From the NCBI GenBank assembly GCA_009911175.1, contig QXWX01000018.1:1-64000 (forward strand): 64,000 bases of DNA, given 5' to 3'. The number at the start of each line of letters is the position of its first letter. The first letter of the stretch is position 1. The position numbers were made by a program, and so were the translations under genes. Shown in pieces: positions 52,995 through 61,561 of the stretch. This DNA comes from Lachnospiraceae bacterium. Lineage in GTDB: Bacteria > Bacillota_A > Clostridia > Lachnospirales > Lachnospiraceae. The notes below the pieces were generated by a model, which did not search any database, was not told where the DNA came from, and saw only the letters and a list, made by a program, of their open reading frames with translations.

Positions 52995-53546
52995 TTATCT
53001 GCGGGGCATTGCCTCCCTGGATTCGGAATAGGACATTTCTTGTAAATAAAGCCTCCTGTACAGATCCCTGCCCCTGGAAAGCCTGGTTTTGATTGTATTT
53101 TCGTTCAGACCCAGGAGCTCGGCGATCTCTTTGACGCTAAATTCCTCCGCATAGTATAAAAGCAGTACGAGCCGGTATTTTGCGTCGATCTGCTCCATCA
53201 GCCTGGAAAATTCAATATTGTCTGTCACCTCTTTTTCCGGGCCGGGGTTCTCATCGTGCTCCCGCAGTTCTTGGATTGATGCCAGTTTATGCCGTTCTTT
53301 GAGGATTCTGCGGCAGTGGTTTATCAGGATCTTAAACATCCAGGCTTTGAATACGGAAGGATTTTTCAATGTGCTTATTTTTTCATAGCAGGTCAGCGCC
53401 GTGTCCTGGATGGCATCGGCCGCGTCCGGGGCGTTTTTTAAAATTCCGAACGCAATACGGAACATTTCCTGCTTGTTGTTTTCGATCAGCGTGATCAGCG
53501 CCTCACCGTCGCCGCTCTGGGCCTGCTCAATCAGCGAATGGTTCAT
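52995..53546 (-). CDS. ECF sigma factor
   Basis: A 183-residue sigma-70 family ECF factor: region 2 (FRIAFGILKNAPDAADAIQD, VFKAWMFKILINHCRR) and region 4 (LVLLLYYAEEFSVKEIAELL, NENTIKTRLSRGRDLYRR). ATG at 53546 has AAAGGAG upstream and is preferred to a longer start. It is paired with the anti-sigma gene 158 bases downstream. Confidence 0.92.
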   Translation of the reverse strand: MNHSLIEQAQSGDGEALITLIENNKQEMFRIAFGILKNAPDAADAIQDTALTCYEKISTLKNPSVFKAWMFKILINHCRRILKERHKLASIQELREHDENPGPEKEVTDNIEFSRLMEQIDAKYRLVLLLYYAEEFSVKEIAELLGLNENTIKTRLSRGRDLYRRLYLQEMSYSESREAMPRR

Positions 53547-53648
53547 GTATACCGCTCCTTTCGTCTTTGCTGCTGCAGCATTACACATATTAAGATAAAA
53601 TAAAGGGGAAAAGGTTTCATATTTTTTGAATTAATTGGCTTGACCGGC

Positions 53649-54920
53649 TTATAAAGAAATCATCAGAGAAGAGATGAAAAATATAGTGCTCAAAAGAAAA
53701 TATCCTTTTGATAATAGTTCCTTATGCATGATATCAAACCAAAAAATCAGAACAGTTGCTGCAGCCAGGATGATGCATACGGCCAAAATTCGGAATATAT
53801 CGGTATGCAGAATCAAGGACAGCAGCATCCCTTCCCCTGCAATAACGATCATTGGAATCACGGCAAACTGTAATGCGATCTGCTTTTCTGATAATGGAAT
53901 CAACAGGCCGTCCTGTGCTTTTTCAAGAATGCTGTCCAACTGCAGCAGCATACTTCGAAGAGTCAGTTGAAATACCGCAAAGATACTTCCGGTCAGCAGA
54001 AGCTGACGTGTCGATTCCTGATCCAAAATCGGGATCGTCCAAAATAGTTCAACCCGGCAGATGGTCAGACTGAATGTAAAGAAAAGCAATCCGGTTAAAA
54101 TAAATTCCCTGCTTAATCTGTAAATGGAGGTTCCTGCTTTCCAGACCAGAGGAAATCTGGCCAGCAGTTTCGGTGCATTTTTTCGAACAGGAAGATTGCG
54201 GAGCTTTTTTTCTTTTGCGTATTGATTTAATAAAACCGTATTATGATCGTTTTGGGCAGTATGTATTTTTTCAATAAACTGCATTTCATCTTCGTATTTT
54301 TCTATATTCAGATGAAGTGTGAGCAAATAGCGGTACAGCATGAAACACCACAGTAAAAAAGCAATACCGGACAAGAAGGGATGTATCCAGACGAAAAAAA
54401 CGGATAAATATAATAAAAGCAAGATACCAAAATCAAATAAGGTTTTTCTGTTTTTATGATAGATTTTCCAGCGGAGCAATCCTCCGGAATTTAATAAATA
54501 TAAAACAGAAAACAGGGTGTATGCAAAATCACGGTTCCAATTTACCCCATTTATACACAATGCAAGGAACAGGGCCTGTAAAAACTGCCTGCACGCGATT
54601 CCGATAAATTTTATTCCGATCAGTTTTTTCAGCCTTTTTTCACAAAACAGGGAAATAGAAGCGGGCTTTACAATAATAAGAGGCTTAACTCTGAAAAAGC
54701 AGCAGCAAAAAGAATATCCTGCCAGTGCGGAAATCAGGCCGTTATAGATCCTAGGCCGGAAGCCCTCTATGTCTCCGATTGCAGGAGCAGCGAAAGCAGT
54801 AAAGAGGAACAAGATGTAACCGGTGAAGAAAACGAAAAATAGAGAGGGTAATAAAAGATTGCTTACCATTCTTTTACACTCCCGCAGCCTGTTCAGACAC
54901 AACATTTTATAGATATACAT
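53649..54920 (-). CDS. ABC exporter membrane protein
   Basis: A 423-residue multi-span membrane protein with about ten helices (for example LLPSLFFVFFTGYILFLFTA and FILTGLLFFTFSLTICRVEL). It follows the ATPase gene by 28 bases and would be its transmembrane partner. No specific substrate is indicated; such MerR-controlled exporters often respond to drugs or peptides. Confidence 0.8.
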   Translation of the reverse strand: MYIYKMLCLNRLRECKRMVSNLLLPSLFFVFFTGYILFLFTAFAAPAIGDIEGFRPRIYNGLISALAGYSFCCCFFRVKPLIIVKPASISLFCEKRLKKLIGIKFIGIACRQFLQALFLALCINGVNWNRDFAYTLFSVLYLLNSGGLLRWKIYHKNRKTLFDFGILLLLYLSVFFVWIHPFLSGIAFLLWCFMLYRYLLTLHLNIEKYEDEMQFIEKIHTAQNDHNTVLLNQYAKEKKLRNLPVRKNAPKLLARFPLVWKAGTSIYRLSREFILTGLLFFTFSLTICRVELFWTIPILDQESTRQLLLTGSIFAVFQLTLRSMLLQLDSILEKAQDGLLIPLSEKQIALQFAVIPMIVIAGEGMLLSLILHTDIFRILAVCIILAAATVLIFWFDIMHKELLSKGYFLLSTIFFISSLMISL

Positions 54921-54948
54921 GTTTCATGCCTCCTTCATTTTATCAGAA

Positions 54949-55686
54949 TCACGGTTTGACTGTATCGGATGTACAGCGATCTGTCAGGTGCAGGTAAAGT
55001 TCTTCTAATGAAACTGCATCGCTCACATGGTACTGCGCAGTGATTTCTTCTTTACTGCCCTCCGCAAGAACCTGCCCGTTGTGGAGAAAAACAAATCTGC
55101 CGCAGATGGCTTCTGCCAGATCCAGCGAGTGAGTTGAAATGAGTATAGCTTTATGCTGATGCGTTAATTCCTGCAGAATCTGCTTAAATATATGGAGTTG
55201 TCGGGGATCAAGCCCTGTGAAGGGTTCGTCTGCCAAAAATATTTCATATTGACGCAGCAGCGCAAGTGCAATCATAAGCTTTTGCAGATTCCCCTTTGAC
55301 AGGGCACAGGGAATTTTGTGCAGATGCTTCTGTAAATCTAATTGTTTGATCAGACCTTGAACGGAAAGAGGATTTTGCGGATACAGCGCTTTTACAAACT
55401 GCAAATGTTCCAAAACGGTAAGCTCTTCATAATATACAGGTGTATCCGGCACAAATGTGAACGGATGATTCGTATTTGACAAAGCGGATACAGGGCTTTG
55501 GTTTACCAAAATATTTCCGCTGGATGGTGTTAATTTTTTGACCATTATTTTCAGCATGGTCGTTTTGCCGGAACCATTGGAACCAATCAGACCTGTTATT
55601 GTACCACTTTGAATTTGAAAACTTACATTTTGCAGGACAGGCAACTCTGTATAAGAAAAATTGATATTCTCCACCTTAACGTGCAT
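54949..55686 (-). CDS. ABC transporter ATPase
   Basis: A 245-residue ATPase with Walker A GSNGSGKTT, signature region LSKGNLQKLMIAL, Walker B FLADEPFTGLDPR and H-loop ISTHSLDLAEAI. The signature LSKGN departs slightly from LSGGQ. It is the first gene behind the MerR-type promoter at 55710-55740. Confidence 0.92.
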   Translation of the reverse strand: MHVKVENINFSYTELPVLQNVSFQIQSGTITGLIGSNGSGKTTMLKIMVKKLTPSSGNILVNQSPVSALSNTNHPFTFVPDTPVYYEELTVLEHLQFVKALYPQNPLSVQGLIKQLDLQKHLHKIPCALSKGNLQKLMIALALLRQYEIFLADEPFTGLDPRQLHIFKQILQELTHQHKAILISTHSLDLAEAICGRFVFLHNGQVLAEGSKEEITAQYHVSDAVSLEELYLHLTDRCTSDTVKP

Positions 55687-55709
55687 TGTAACTCCTCCTT
55701 TTTTGTTTG

Positions 55710-55740
55710 ATCTTACACCTTAGACAAGGTTTAAGGTCAA
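55710..55740 (-). promoter_or_regulatory. MerR-type promoter with 19-base spacer and dyad
   Basis: On the minus strand TTGACC (55740-55735) and TAAGAT (55715-55710) are 19 bases apart, longer than the normal 17 as in MerR-activated promoters. The spacer carries the dyad ACCTTA (55737-55732 complement) and TAAGGT. The MerR-like gene lies immediately upstream, so activation of the ABC exporter by that protein is strongly suggested. Confidence 0.8.
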
Positions 55741-55800
55741 GAAAAAAGAAAGATTTTCTGTATAATCTAGTTACTGTGAATGGTAACATAATCTAAAGGC

Positions 55801-56412
55801 CTATGCCTTTTCGTTGTAAGATATTATCCGAATCATGCAGACGAACACAACGATTATCATAGAAAGTGCAATCAACTGAAACGGCAAAGTCATATAAGCA
55901 GTAAAAAGCTCGAAATAAAAATACAAACACAGGATCATGACAAACAGCCATCCTAAAATGCAGACTGACTGCCTGGAAAGAAAAATAAGACTCTTTATGC
56001 GGTCCTGCTTTTTTAGCTGCTCTAATTGTCTGCAGTAAGCCTCTTTATTATGAAATATTTGTTCTAACAGGTTGTCCGGCACTTCGTTTATATCGAATTC
56101 CAGATCGGCAAGCTGTTCACATAAGAGTTGATTTTGTCTGATTCTTTGCTCCTTGGTTTTGAGGTCATCCATATGTATTCTCAGAACATCTGATAAATTT
56201 TTTCTGCCTTGTATACATTCACGAATCTCTGAAACAGAAATGTCCAGTATTCTCAGCAGTTTTATTCGATTCAGCAGCTTGACATCAGCATCGGTGTATT
56301 CACGGTAACCATTCATGGGATTTCTTTGCGGAAAGATCAGCTGCTCTTTTTCATAAAAACGAATATTATGACTGGTGATTCCGGTTTGATTTTCTACTTC
56401 TTTTATTTTCAC
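55801..56412 (-). CDS. MerR-like regulator with membrane helices
   Basis: A 203-residue protein. Residues 1-70 are a MerR winged helix (KEVENQTGITSHNIRFYEKE, MNGYREYTDADVKLLNRIKL), then a coiled coil, then two hydrophobic segments in the last ~60 residues (VCILGWLFVMILCLYFYFEL and LPFQLIALSMIIVVFVCMI). It appears to be membrane-tethered and may sense a membrane-active compound directly. Target: the promoter at 55710-55740. Confidence 0.85.
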   Translation of the reverse strand: MKIKEVENQTGITSHNIRFYEKEQLIFPQRNPMNGYREYTDADVKLLNRIKLLRILDISVSEIRECIQGRKNLSDVLRIHMDDLKTKEQRIRQNQLLCEQLADLEFDINEVPDNLLEQIFHNKEAYCRQLEQLKKQDRIKSLIFLSRQSVCILGWLFVMILCLYFYFELFTAYMTLPFQLIALSMIIVVFVCMIRIISYNEKA

Positions 56413-56503
56413 AGGCGGCCCCTTCTTTCGTGATTTGTTTTTCTTTATTATATCAGGCTTTTTGCAAACTCACAAATGATTCAAAAGAATGCTGCATTGA
56501 AAC

Positions 56504-56540
56504 GTTACAGTTCGCGGCCGGTTGGGCCGTGAACTGTAAC
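56504..56540. repeat. Long palindrome between divergent genes
   Basis: GTTACAGTTCGCGGCC (56504-56519) pairs with GGCCGTGAACTGTAAC (56525-56540) with one G-U. It has no T-run and sits between the divergent MerR-like and HipB-like genes; a REP-like repeat or insulator is possible. Confidence 0.6.
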
Positions 56541-56611
56541 ATTGGAACACCTTATACAAAAGAATTTTGCCTGGGCCGTTGAATAAAATATTGGAAAAGT
56601 GTATAATAAAA

Positions 56612-56672
56612 ATAGATAATATATGAGCTGTTTTTATGGAAAAATGTATAAAATAGATCATATATTATCTAT
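56612..56672 (+). promoter_or_regulatory. HipB-type operator pair
   Basis: ATAGATAATATATGA (56612-56626) and TCATATATTATCTAT (56658-56672) are perfect 15-base inverted copies, centred 46 bases apart, just upstream of the antitoxin gene. Antitoxin dimers binding both arms would give the usual autorepression. Confidence 0.75.
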
Positions 56673-56713
56673 ACTGAAAAGAAACTGTATATGCAAAGGA
56701 GAGGTGTAGCAAG

Positions 56714-56995
56714 GTGGCGGCAGAATATGTATGGGAGACGCCGGAAGAGATGGATCTGCTCCTGGCGCAGAGAATACGAAGGATTCGGAAGCGTCGTTTA
56801 GTTTCACAGGAAAAGCTAAGCCAGATGAGCGGAGTCAGTTTTGGATCAATCAAGCGTTTTGAAACGACAGGAAAGATTTCCCTGCTTTCCCTGACAAAGC
56901 TTGCGGTTGCACTCGACTGCGGGGACGAGATCCGAAATATGTTTACACAGATTCCATATCGGAATATAGAGGAGGTTATTCGTGAAGGCAGATAG
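56714..56995 (+). CDS. HipB-like antitoxin (XRE helix-turn-helix)
   Basis: A 93-residue XRE-family protein: LAQRIRRIRKRRLVSQEKLS, then GVSFGSIKRFETTGKIS. It overlaps the HipA-like gene by 14 bases. GTG at 56714 has AAAGGAGAGG upstream; ATG at 56750 is an alternative start. It should bind the inverted repeats upstream and neutralise the kinase. Confidence 0.88.
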   Translation: MAAEYVWETPEEMDLLLAQRIRRIRKRRLVSQEKLSQMSGVSFGSIKRFETTGKISLLSLTKLAVALDCGDEIRNMFTQIPYRNIEEVIREGR

Positions 56996-58136
56996 ATATC
57001 TTAAGGTGCTGTATCAAGGCAGGCTGGCAGGTACACTGGCCCTTACACCGGAGAAAAAGGCGGCATTCGAGTATGCAGACGAATGGCTGAAGGACGGTTT
57101 TTCCATCAGCCCGTTTTCCCTTCCTCTGAAAAAACAGGTATTCATCCCTCAAAAAGACTATTTTCACGGCCTGTTCGGCGTATTTGCGGACAGCCTGCCG
57201 GATGCGTGGGGAAATATTCTATTGAACAGGCTTTTAAAGAAAAAGGGGATCAATGCGGATCAGATGGATATACTGGACCGGCTGGCAATCGTCGGGAGTT
57301 CCGGAATGGGGGCATTGACCTATCAGCCGGAAATACAGGTGGCAGAGGAGGGGAGCGGCCTGGATCTGGATTATCTGTCAGAGCAATGCCAGAGCATTTT
57401 GGAGACAGAATACACGGAGGAACTGGACCGGCTTTATCACCTGGGAGGTACCAGCGGCGGCGCAAGGCCCAAGATCATGACAAAAATAGGGGAAGAGGAT
57501 TGGATTATTAAATTTCCGGCTCGACATATAGATGGGGAAGAGAGCGGATTTATGGAATACAAGTACGCAAAGTGTGCGGCTGCGTGCAAAATCCAGATGC
57601 CCGAGACAAAATTATTCCCTTCTCAGAAGTGCAGAGGATACTTTGGAACAAAGCGATTTGACAGGGTGAGGGCGGACGGTGCGGGTGAAACGAAAAAAAT
57701 TCATATGCTGACAGCGGCCGCATTGCTGGAACTGGATTTTGAGCAGCCGAGTCTGGATTATCACAGCCTGATGAAGCTGACAAAAATTTTAACAAGAAAT
57801 AACCAGGAAGATATGCAGAATATGTTCCGCAGGATGTGTTTCAATGTGTTTGCCCACAACCGGGATGACCATTCGAAAAATTTTTCGTTTCTTTATGATG
57901 AAGAGAAAGATTGCTGGCGGCTGAGTCCGGCATACGATCTGACTTACAGTACGACATATTATGGTGAGCATACCACAACCGTGGACGGAGAAGGGGCTTC
58001 TCCGGGAATCAGAGAAATCCTGGCAGTGGGAACAGCGGCTGGGCTGGGGAAAAGGTACTGTGAAGCCGCTGCGCAGGAGATTTTGGAGAAGGTAAAACAG
58101 ATGCTGGGAAGGTATTTATCATGCGGTTGGTTATGA
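56982..58136 (+). CDS. HipA-like Ser/Thr kinase toxin
   Basis: A 384-residue HipA-family kinase starting at GTG behind GAGGAGG. It has the N-terminal couple domain (LAGTLALTPEKKAAFEYADE, FGVFADSLPDAWG), the GGTSGGARPK ATP loop, the catalytic HNRDDHSKNFSF and the metal-binding SPAYDL. HipA toxins phosphorylate aminoacyl-tRNA synthetases such as GltX and cause dormancy. All key residues are present, so it looks active. It is ~55 residues shorter than E. coli HipA. Confidence 0.9.
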   Translation: MKADRYLKVLYQGRLAGTLALTPEKKAAFEYADEWLKDGFSISPFSLPLKKQVFIPQKDYFHGLFGVFADSLPDAWGNILLNRLLKKKGINADQMDILDRLAIVGSSGMGALTYQPEIQVAEEGSGLDLDYLSEQCQSILETEYTEELDRLYHLGGTSGGARPKIMTKIGEEDWIIKFPARHIDGEESGFMEYKYAKCAAACKIQMPETKLFPSQKCRGYFGTKRFDRVRADGAGETKKIHMLTAAALLELDFEQPSLDYHSLMKLTKILTRNNQEDMQNMFRRMCFNVFAHNRDDHSKNFSFLYDEEKDCWRLSPAYDLTYSTTYYGEHTTTVDGEGASPGIREILAVGTAAGLGKRYCEAAAQEILEKVKQMLGRYLSCGWL

Positions 58137-58164
58137 AAGTTATGACTTTCGGAGGGCAGAAATT

Positions 58165-58629
58165 ATGCTGAACATCATTTTCAACAGAGGCACAAGGGAC
58201 ATCGAAAACAGGAATTATGTGTTTAGCCCGGACACCTATTTTAAATATAACTATGAGGAAGAATGGTTTGAGGATGAACTGGTGAAGGAAATGGTTTTGG
58301 ACGTAGACAGTTCATCGGTAATATCTGCGCATGCAATTGACAGTCCAGTTCTTGGGGTGATCGCTCCGGAAAGACTGTCAGGCGGTGTGAAAGCCCTTAT
58401 TATCATGTACAAAGAGCCGTCTTTAATAGTGAACGCCTCTTCCTGCGGGAATAATTGTGCAAAATGGATATTAGAGATTGGGAAAATACAGGATATTACC
58501 ATCAGGCTCGGATATGAGATGGAGTTTGAAGAGCCTTTTGAAATCTGTATCAAAAACAGTGGGAAAGTGGTTCATAGCTACGTTGATTTTCTAAAAGAAT
58601 TTCAGGAGGTGGAGATTTTTGAAGGGTAA
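58165..58629 (+). CDS. DUF4869-like protein in HipBA operon
   Basis: A 154-residue acidic protein beginning MLNIIFNRGTRDIENRNYVF with an aspartate-rich middle; it resembles DUF4869 proteins. It starts 28 bases after the toxin gene and overlaps the next gene by 11 bases. Proteins of this kind travel with a small P-loop protein; their function is not known. Confidence 0.65.
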   Translation: MLNIIFNRGTRDIENRNYVFSPDTYFKYNYEEEWFEDELVKEMVLDVDSSSVISAHAIDSPVLGVIAPERLSGGVKALIIMYKEPSLIVNASSCGNNCAKWILEIGKIQDITIRLGYEMEFEEPFEICIKNSGKVVHSYVDFLKEFQEVEIFEG

Positions 58630-59083
58630 TATCAAAGTGATTGTCTCCACCAAAAAGCTGCGTTATGAGTTAAATCTGCGCAGGAATATTACGGTGATTC
58701 AGGGAGACAGCGCTACAGGGAAGACCACTCTGATTCAGATTGTAAGCGATTATTTATCCGGAAGGACAGGACCTGGAACGGAAGTGATATGTGACAAAAA
58801 ATGTGCTGTCTTATCAGGAGATACAGAGAGTGCAGTGATACGGTTGAAAGCACTGGCGGATGCAGTTGTATTTGTAGATGAACAGGAACGATTTTTGTAT
58901 TCGAAAGTATTTGCAGAGAATGTGTTAGATTCAAATTGTTATTTTGTGTTTATTGCAAGAGACGGGCTGAATATGCTGCCGTATAGTGTGAATGAGATTT
59001 ATTACCTTAAGAACAGCGGTTATTATCAGAATACCAGGCAGGTGTATAATTCCATACATCAGGTATATCCTCAAGATATCTGA
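58619..59083 (+). CDS. P-loop ATPase-like protein, short
   Basis: A 154-residue protein with a Walker A motif GDSATGKTTLI and a Walker-B-like AVVFVDEQERF. Translation starts at TTG behind AGGAGG within the end of the previous gene. Related ATPases are longer, so the C-terminal part may be lost. It forms a pair with the DUF4869-like gene. Confidence 0.65.
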   Translation: MKGNIKVIVSTKKLRYELNLRRNITVIQGDSATGKTTLIQIVSDYLSGRTGPGTEVICDKKCAVLSGDTESAVIRLKALADAVVFVDEQERFLYSKVFAENVLDSNCYFVFIARDGLNMLPYSVNEIYYLKNSGYYQNTRQVYNSIHQVYPQDI

Positions 59084-59130
59084 TATGATCAAGGCTTTAT
59101 AAGTTTATCCTGGATTTCCCGCTCTTATGC

Positions 59131-59159
59131 TTGACATATTTTTGCTCTGAGAGTATCAT
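59131..59159 (+). promoter_or_regulatory. Promoter of satellite microcompartment operon
   Basis: TTGACA (59131-59136) and TATCAT (59154-59159) are 17 bases apart, 77 bases before the first PduU/EutS-like gene. Confidence 0.7.
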
Positions 59160-59235
59160 TTTTAATAGGATAAGTATCTGAAAAATCAACGGATACGACA
59201 GAAAAAGTTCATTTCTGAAAGCGAGGAACAAATCA

Positions 59236-59601
59236 ATGGCAAGTACTCATGAGGAACAGATCAGGATCGTGCAGGAAACCGTGGCCGGCAAGGAAATCAC
59301 CTTTGCCCATGTGATGGGAAGTCCGGCTCCGATCATATATCAGAAACTGGGATTAAATCCGCAGGTGGACTACCGCTCATCTGCGATTGGGATTATGAAC
59401 ATGACACCGCCGGAATCCGCAGTCATTGCATCGGATATTGCGGTGAAAAGCGGGAATGTCTATCTCGGCTTCGCAGACCGTTTTACCGGGACGCTGATCA
59501 TTACAGGCGATATCTCGGAGGTGTTTTCCGCAATGACGGAGATCGTGGACTATTTCCGGGATTCCCTGGGGTATGTAGTCTGCGGCATTACGAAGAGATA
59601 A
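59236..59601 (+). CDS. PduU/EutS-like shell protein 1
   Basis: A 121-residue circularly permuted BMC-H protein: EEQIRIVQETVAGKEITFAH at the start, then AIGIMNMTPPESAVIASDIA and FTGTLIITGDISEVFSAM. PduU/EutS hexamers carry a beta-barrel that plugs the pore and are minor shell parts. The operon is 27 kb from the main locus, which lacks this shell type, so it probably completes that shell. Confidence 0.92.
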   Translation: MASTHEEQIRIVQETVAGKEITFAHVMGSPAPIIYQKLGLNPQVDYRSSAIGIMNMTPPESAVIASDIAVKSGNVYLGFADRFTGTLIITGDISEVFSAMTEIVDYFRDSLGYVVCGITKR

Positions 59602-59692
59602 GGCAGAGGCAAAAAAAGTCTCTGATGACTGAGAACAGGATCAAGGGCGTATCTGTGAACTACAAGGCAGCTACGGGACAGGAAGTGACGCG

Positions 59693-60121
59693 ATGGCTCG
59701 AATTACAAAGGAGGAACTGCTGGAAAAGCTGTTCCATAACGACTATGAACATCTAAAGGGAAAGCGGCTGCGCATGACGCGTGTGCGGGTTCCGGGCAAG
59801 GAGGTTTGTCTGGCACATGTGCTCAGCCCATCCGAGACATGTATCTATCAGAATCTGGCCCTGCATATCGGTGTCCATGAAGGGGAAGACCATACCGGTG
59901 AATCCATCGGCCTGATTCGTTTCACCCCATGGGAAGCGGTGGTGGCTGCAGCGGATATAGCGGTAAAAAGCGCGGATGTGCAGGTTGGATTTATGGATCG
60001 CTTCTGCGGTTCTCTGATCCTCACCGGAGGTTTGTCACAGGTTCAGACCGCGGTGGAAGAGGTGGTCAGATTTTTCGGTGAAGAACTGGGCTTTCGGACC
60101 TGCGAAGTCCATAAAAATTAA
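59693..60121 (+). CDS. PduU/EutS-like shell protein 2
   Basis: A 142-residue paralogue of the previous gene with an ~20-residue N-terminal extension: MTRVRVPGKEVCLAHVLSPS, then SIGLIRFTPWEAVVAAADIA and FCGSLILTGGLSQVQTAVEE. Two permuted shell proteins in tandem could form mixed hexamers. Confidence 0.9.
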   Translation: MARITKEELLEKLFHNDYEHLKGKRLRMTRVRVPGKEVCLAHVLSPSETCIYQNLALHIGVHEGEDHTGESIGLIRFTPWEAVVAAADIAVKSADVQVGFMDRFCGSLILTGGLSQVQTAVEEVVRFFGEELGFRTCEVHKN

Positions 60122-60144
60122 TATGACAGGAACAGGAAGTCAAT

Positions 60145-60657
60145 ATGAAAAAACTTTTTTTGATGGGCAGGAGCGAAGCGGGAAAAACCTCTCTGACACA
60201 GGCTCTGAAAGGCGAAGAGCTTCATTATGTAAAAACACAATACACCAATACCAACGAGGACACGATCGATTCTCCGGGGGAATACGCGGAGTCGAAGTGC
60301 TTCAGCGTAGGACTTGCCTGCTTTTCCTTTGAGGCCGATGTGGTGGCGATGGTTCAGGCGGCAGATGAGCCGTACAATCTGTTCGGGCCTGGAGGCCGTT
60401 CGTTTATCCTGCGTCCGCTCATAGGGATTATTACGAAGGTGGATTCGCCCTATGCCAATATTCCGATGGTCAGGCAATGGCTGGTTAATGCAGGGTGTGA
60501 ACGGATCTTTCTGATCAATAACGTGACCAGAGAGGGGATTGACGAGTTGATGGAGTATCTGTCGGAGGAGCTTCCCGTCCTTACACTGCAGCAGGCGAAA
60601 GACAGGCAGGCGTTGGGACTGAATGAATGGGATGCTGTGCCGCTGGCAGGAGAATGA
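60145..60657 (+). CDS. pduV: PduV/EutP-like GTPase
   Basis: A 170-residue Ras-like GTPase with P-loop GRSEAGKTSL, G3-like DSPGEY and G4 TKVD. PduV/EutP proteins associate with PduU/EutS at the shell surface and have been linked to compartment movement. It follows the second shell gene by 23 bases and ends the operon. Confidence 0.9.
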   Translation: MKKLFLMGRSEAGKTSLTQALKGEELHYVKTQYTNTNEDTIDSPGEYAESKCFSVGLACFSFEADVVAMVQAADEPYNLFGPGGRSFILRPLIGIITKVDSPYANIPMVRQWLVNAGCERIFLINNVTREGIDELMEYLSEELPVLTLQQAKDRQALGLNEWDAVPLAGE

Positions 60658-60692
60658 GAGACTTGCCTGAAAAAGATAAAAAAAGAAAAGCG

Positions 60693-60724
60693 GAGACTGC
60701 TGAATACAGTGGTCTCTTTTTTTC
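60693..60724 (+). terminator. Terminator of satellite microcompartment operon
   Basis: GAGACTGCTG (60693-60702), loop AATA, CAGTGGTCTC (60707-60716), then a run of seven T. Confidence 0.9.
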
Positions 60725-60807
60725 ATTTAAGTGGGGATATTTTTGTCACTGAAACGTCTAATAGATGTAATACAAATGAGAGGCCGGCGGAAGGGAGATG
60801 TAAATGA

Positions 60808-61462
60808 GTGACGAAAGAACAATTGGGAACCTTGATCCTTGCTTCTGAAAAACAAATGTACGCTACAGCAAAGTCCATCCTGAAACAGGATGCAGACTGC
60901 GCAGATGCGATACAGGAAAGATGCAGTCGGAGAGGACGGAAAGTTGATGAAAAACCAGCTATCCTATATCAAGAAGGGGGATGGGGTGAATACGCTGGAC
61001 GAAGTTGTGGGGACCGAAGAGGTCAGCCAGAAGCTGGTGCTTGTGACAACAACGTATACCAACAACGGCGATCAGGAGCTGCACAACGTACTTTATCAGG
61101 GAAACCTCCTGCTTCTGAAAGAGCAGGACAGTGAATACCGCATCTATACCTATTCTGATACGGAAGGACTCTGTGACATTGCCGGAGGCGGTACCTGCGG
61201 GGAATCCGGCCAGGCATACGACGATATCGTGCAGAGCGGAGCTGCCTGGAGTCAGAAATATTGGTCGCCCCATGCGGATTATGGGAACGGCGGTAATTAT
61301 ATTTCCGCATTAAAACCGGGAGAATCTGTTCAGACCCGGCATGCCTGGATCGTAAATGAGCCGGATCTGGAAGATATATATCTGAATGTATGTGTAACCG
61401 GCGGAATGATGGAATTTGGCGAGGATATGATAGAGACCGGACTTGTGGATGTACGGCAGTAA
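60808..61462 (+). pseudogene. Deletion chimera: ECF sigma start plus lipoprotein end
   Basis: GTG 60808 starts an ECF sigma N-terminus (LASEKQMYATAKSILKQDAD, CADAIQE) that changes after ~37 codons. From about 60900 another frame reads the C-terminal part of an extracytoplasmic protein (KLVLVTTTYTNNGDQELHNV, LKPGESVQTRHAWIVNEPDL) to 61462. The two pieces would normally be separate sigma and anti-sigma/partner genes, so an internal deletion removed most of both. Confidence 0.7.
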
Positions 61463-61561
61463 TCCGCATATTGGCAGGTATGAAAACGAAGAACGCAGGC
61501 ATGACCGCTGCGTTCTTCGTTCTGTTTCATATCTCAGAAATGTTCCTGAAACCTCTGCTTT

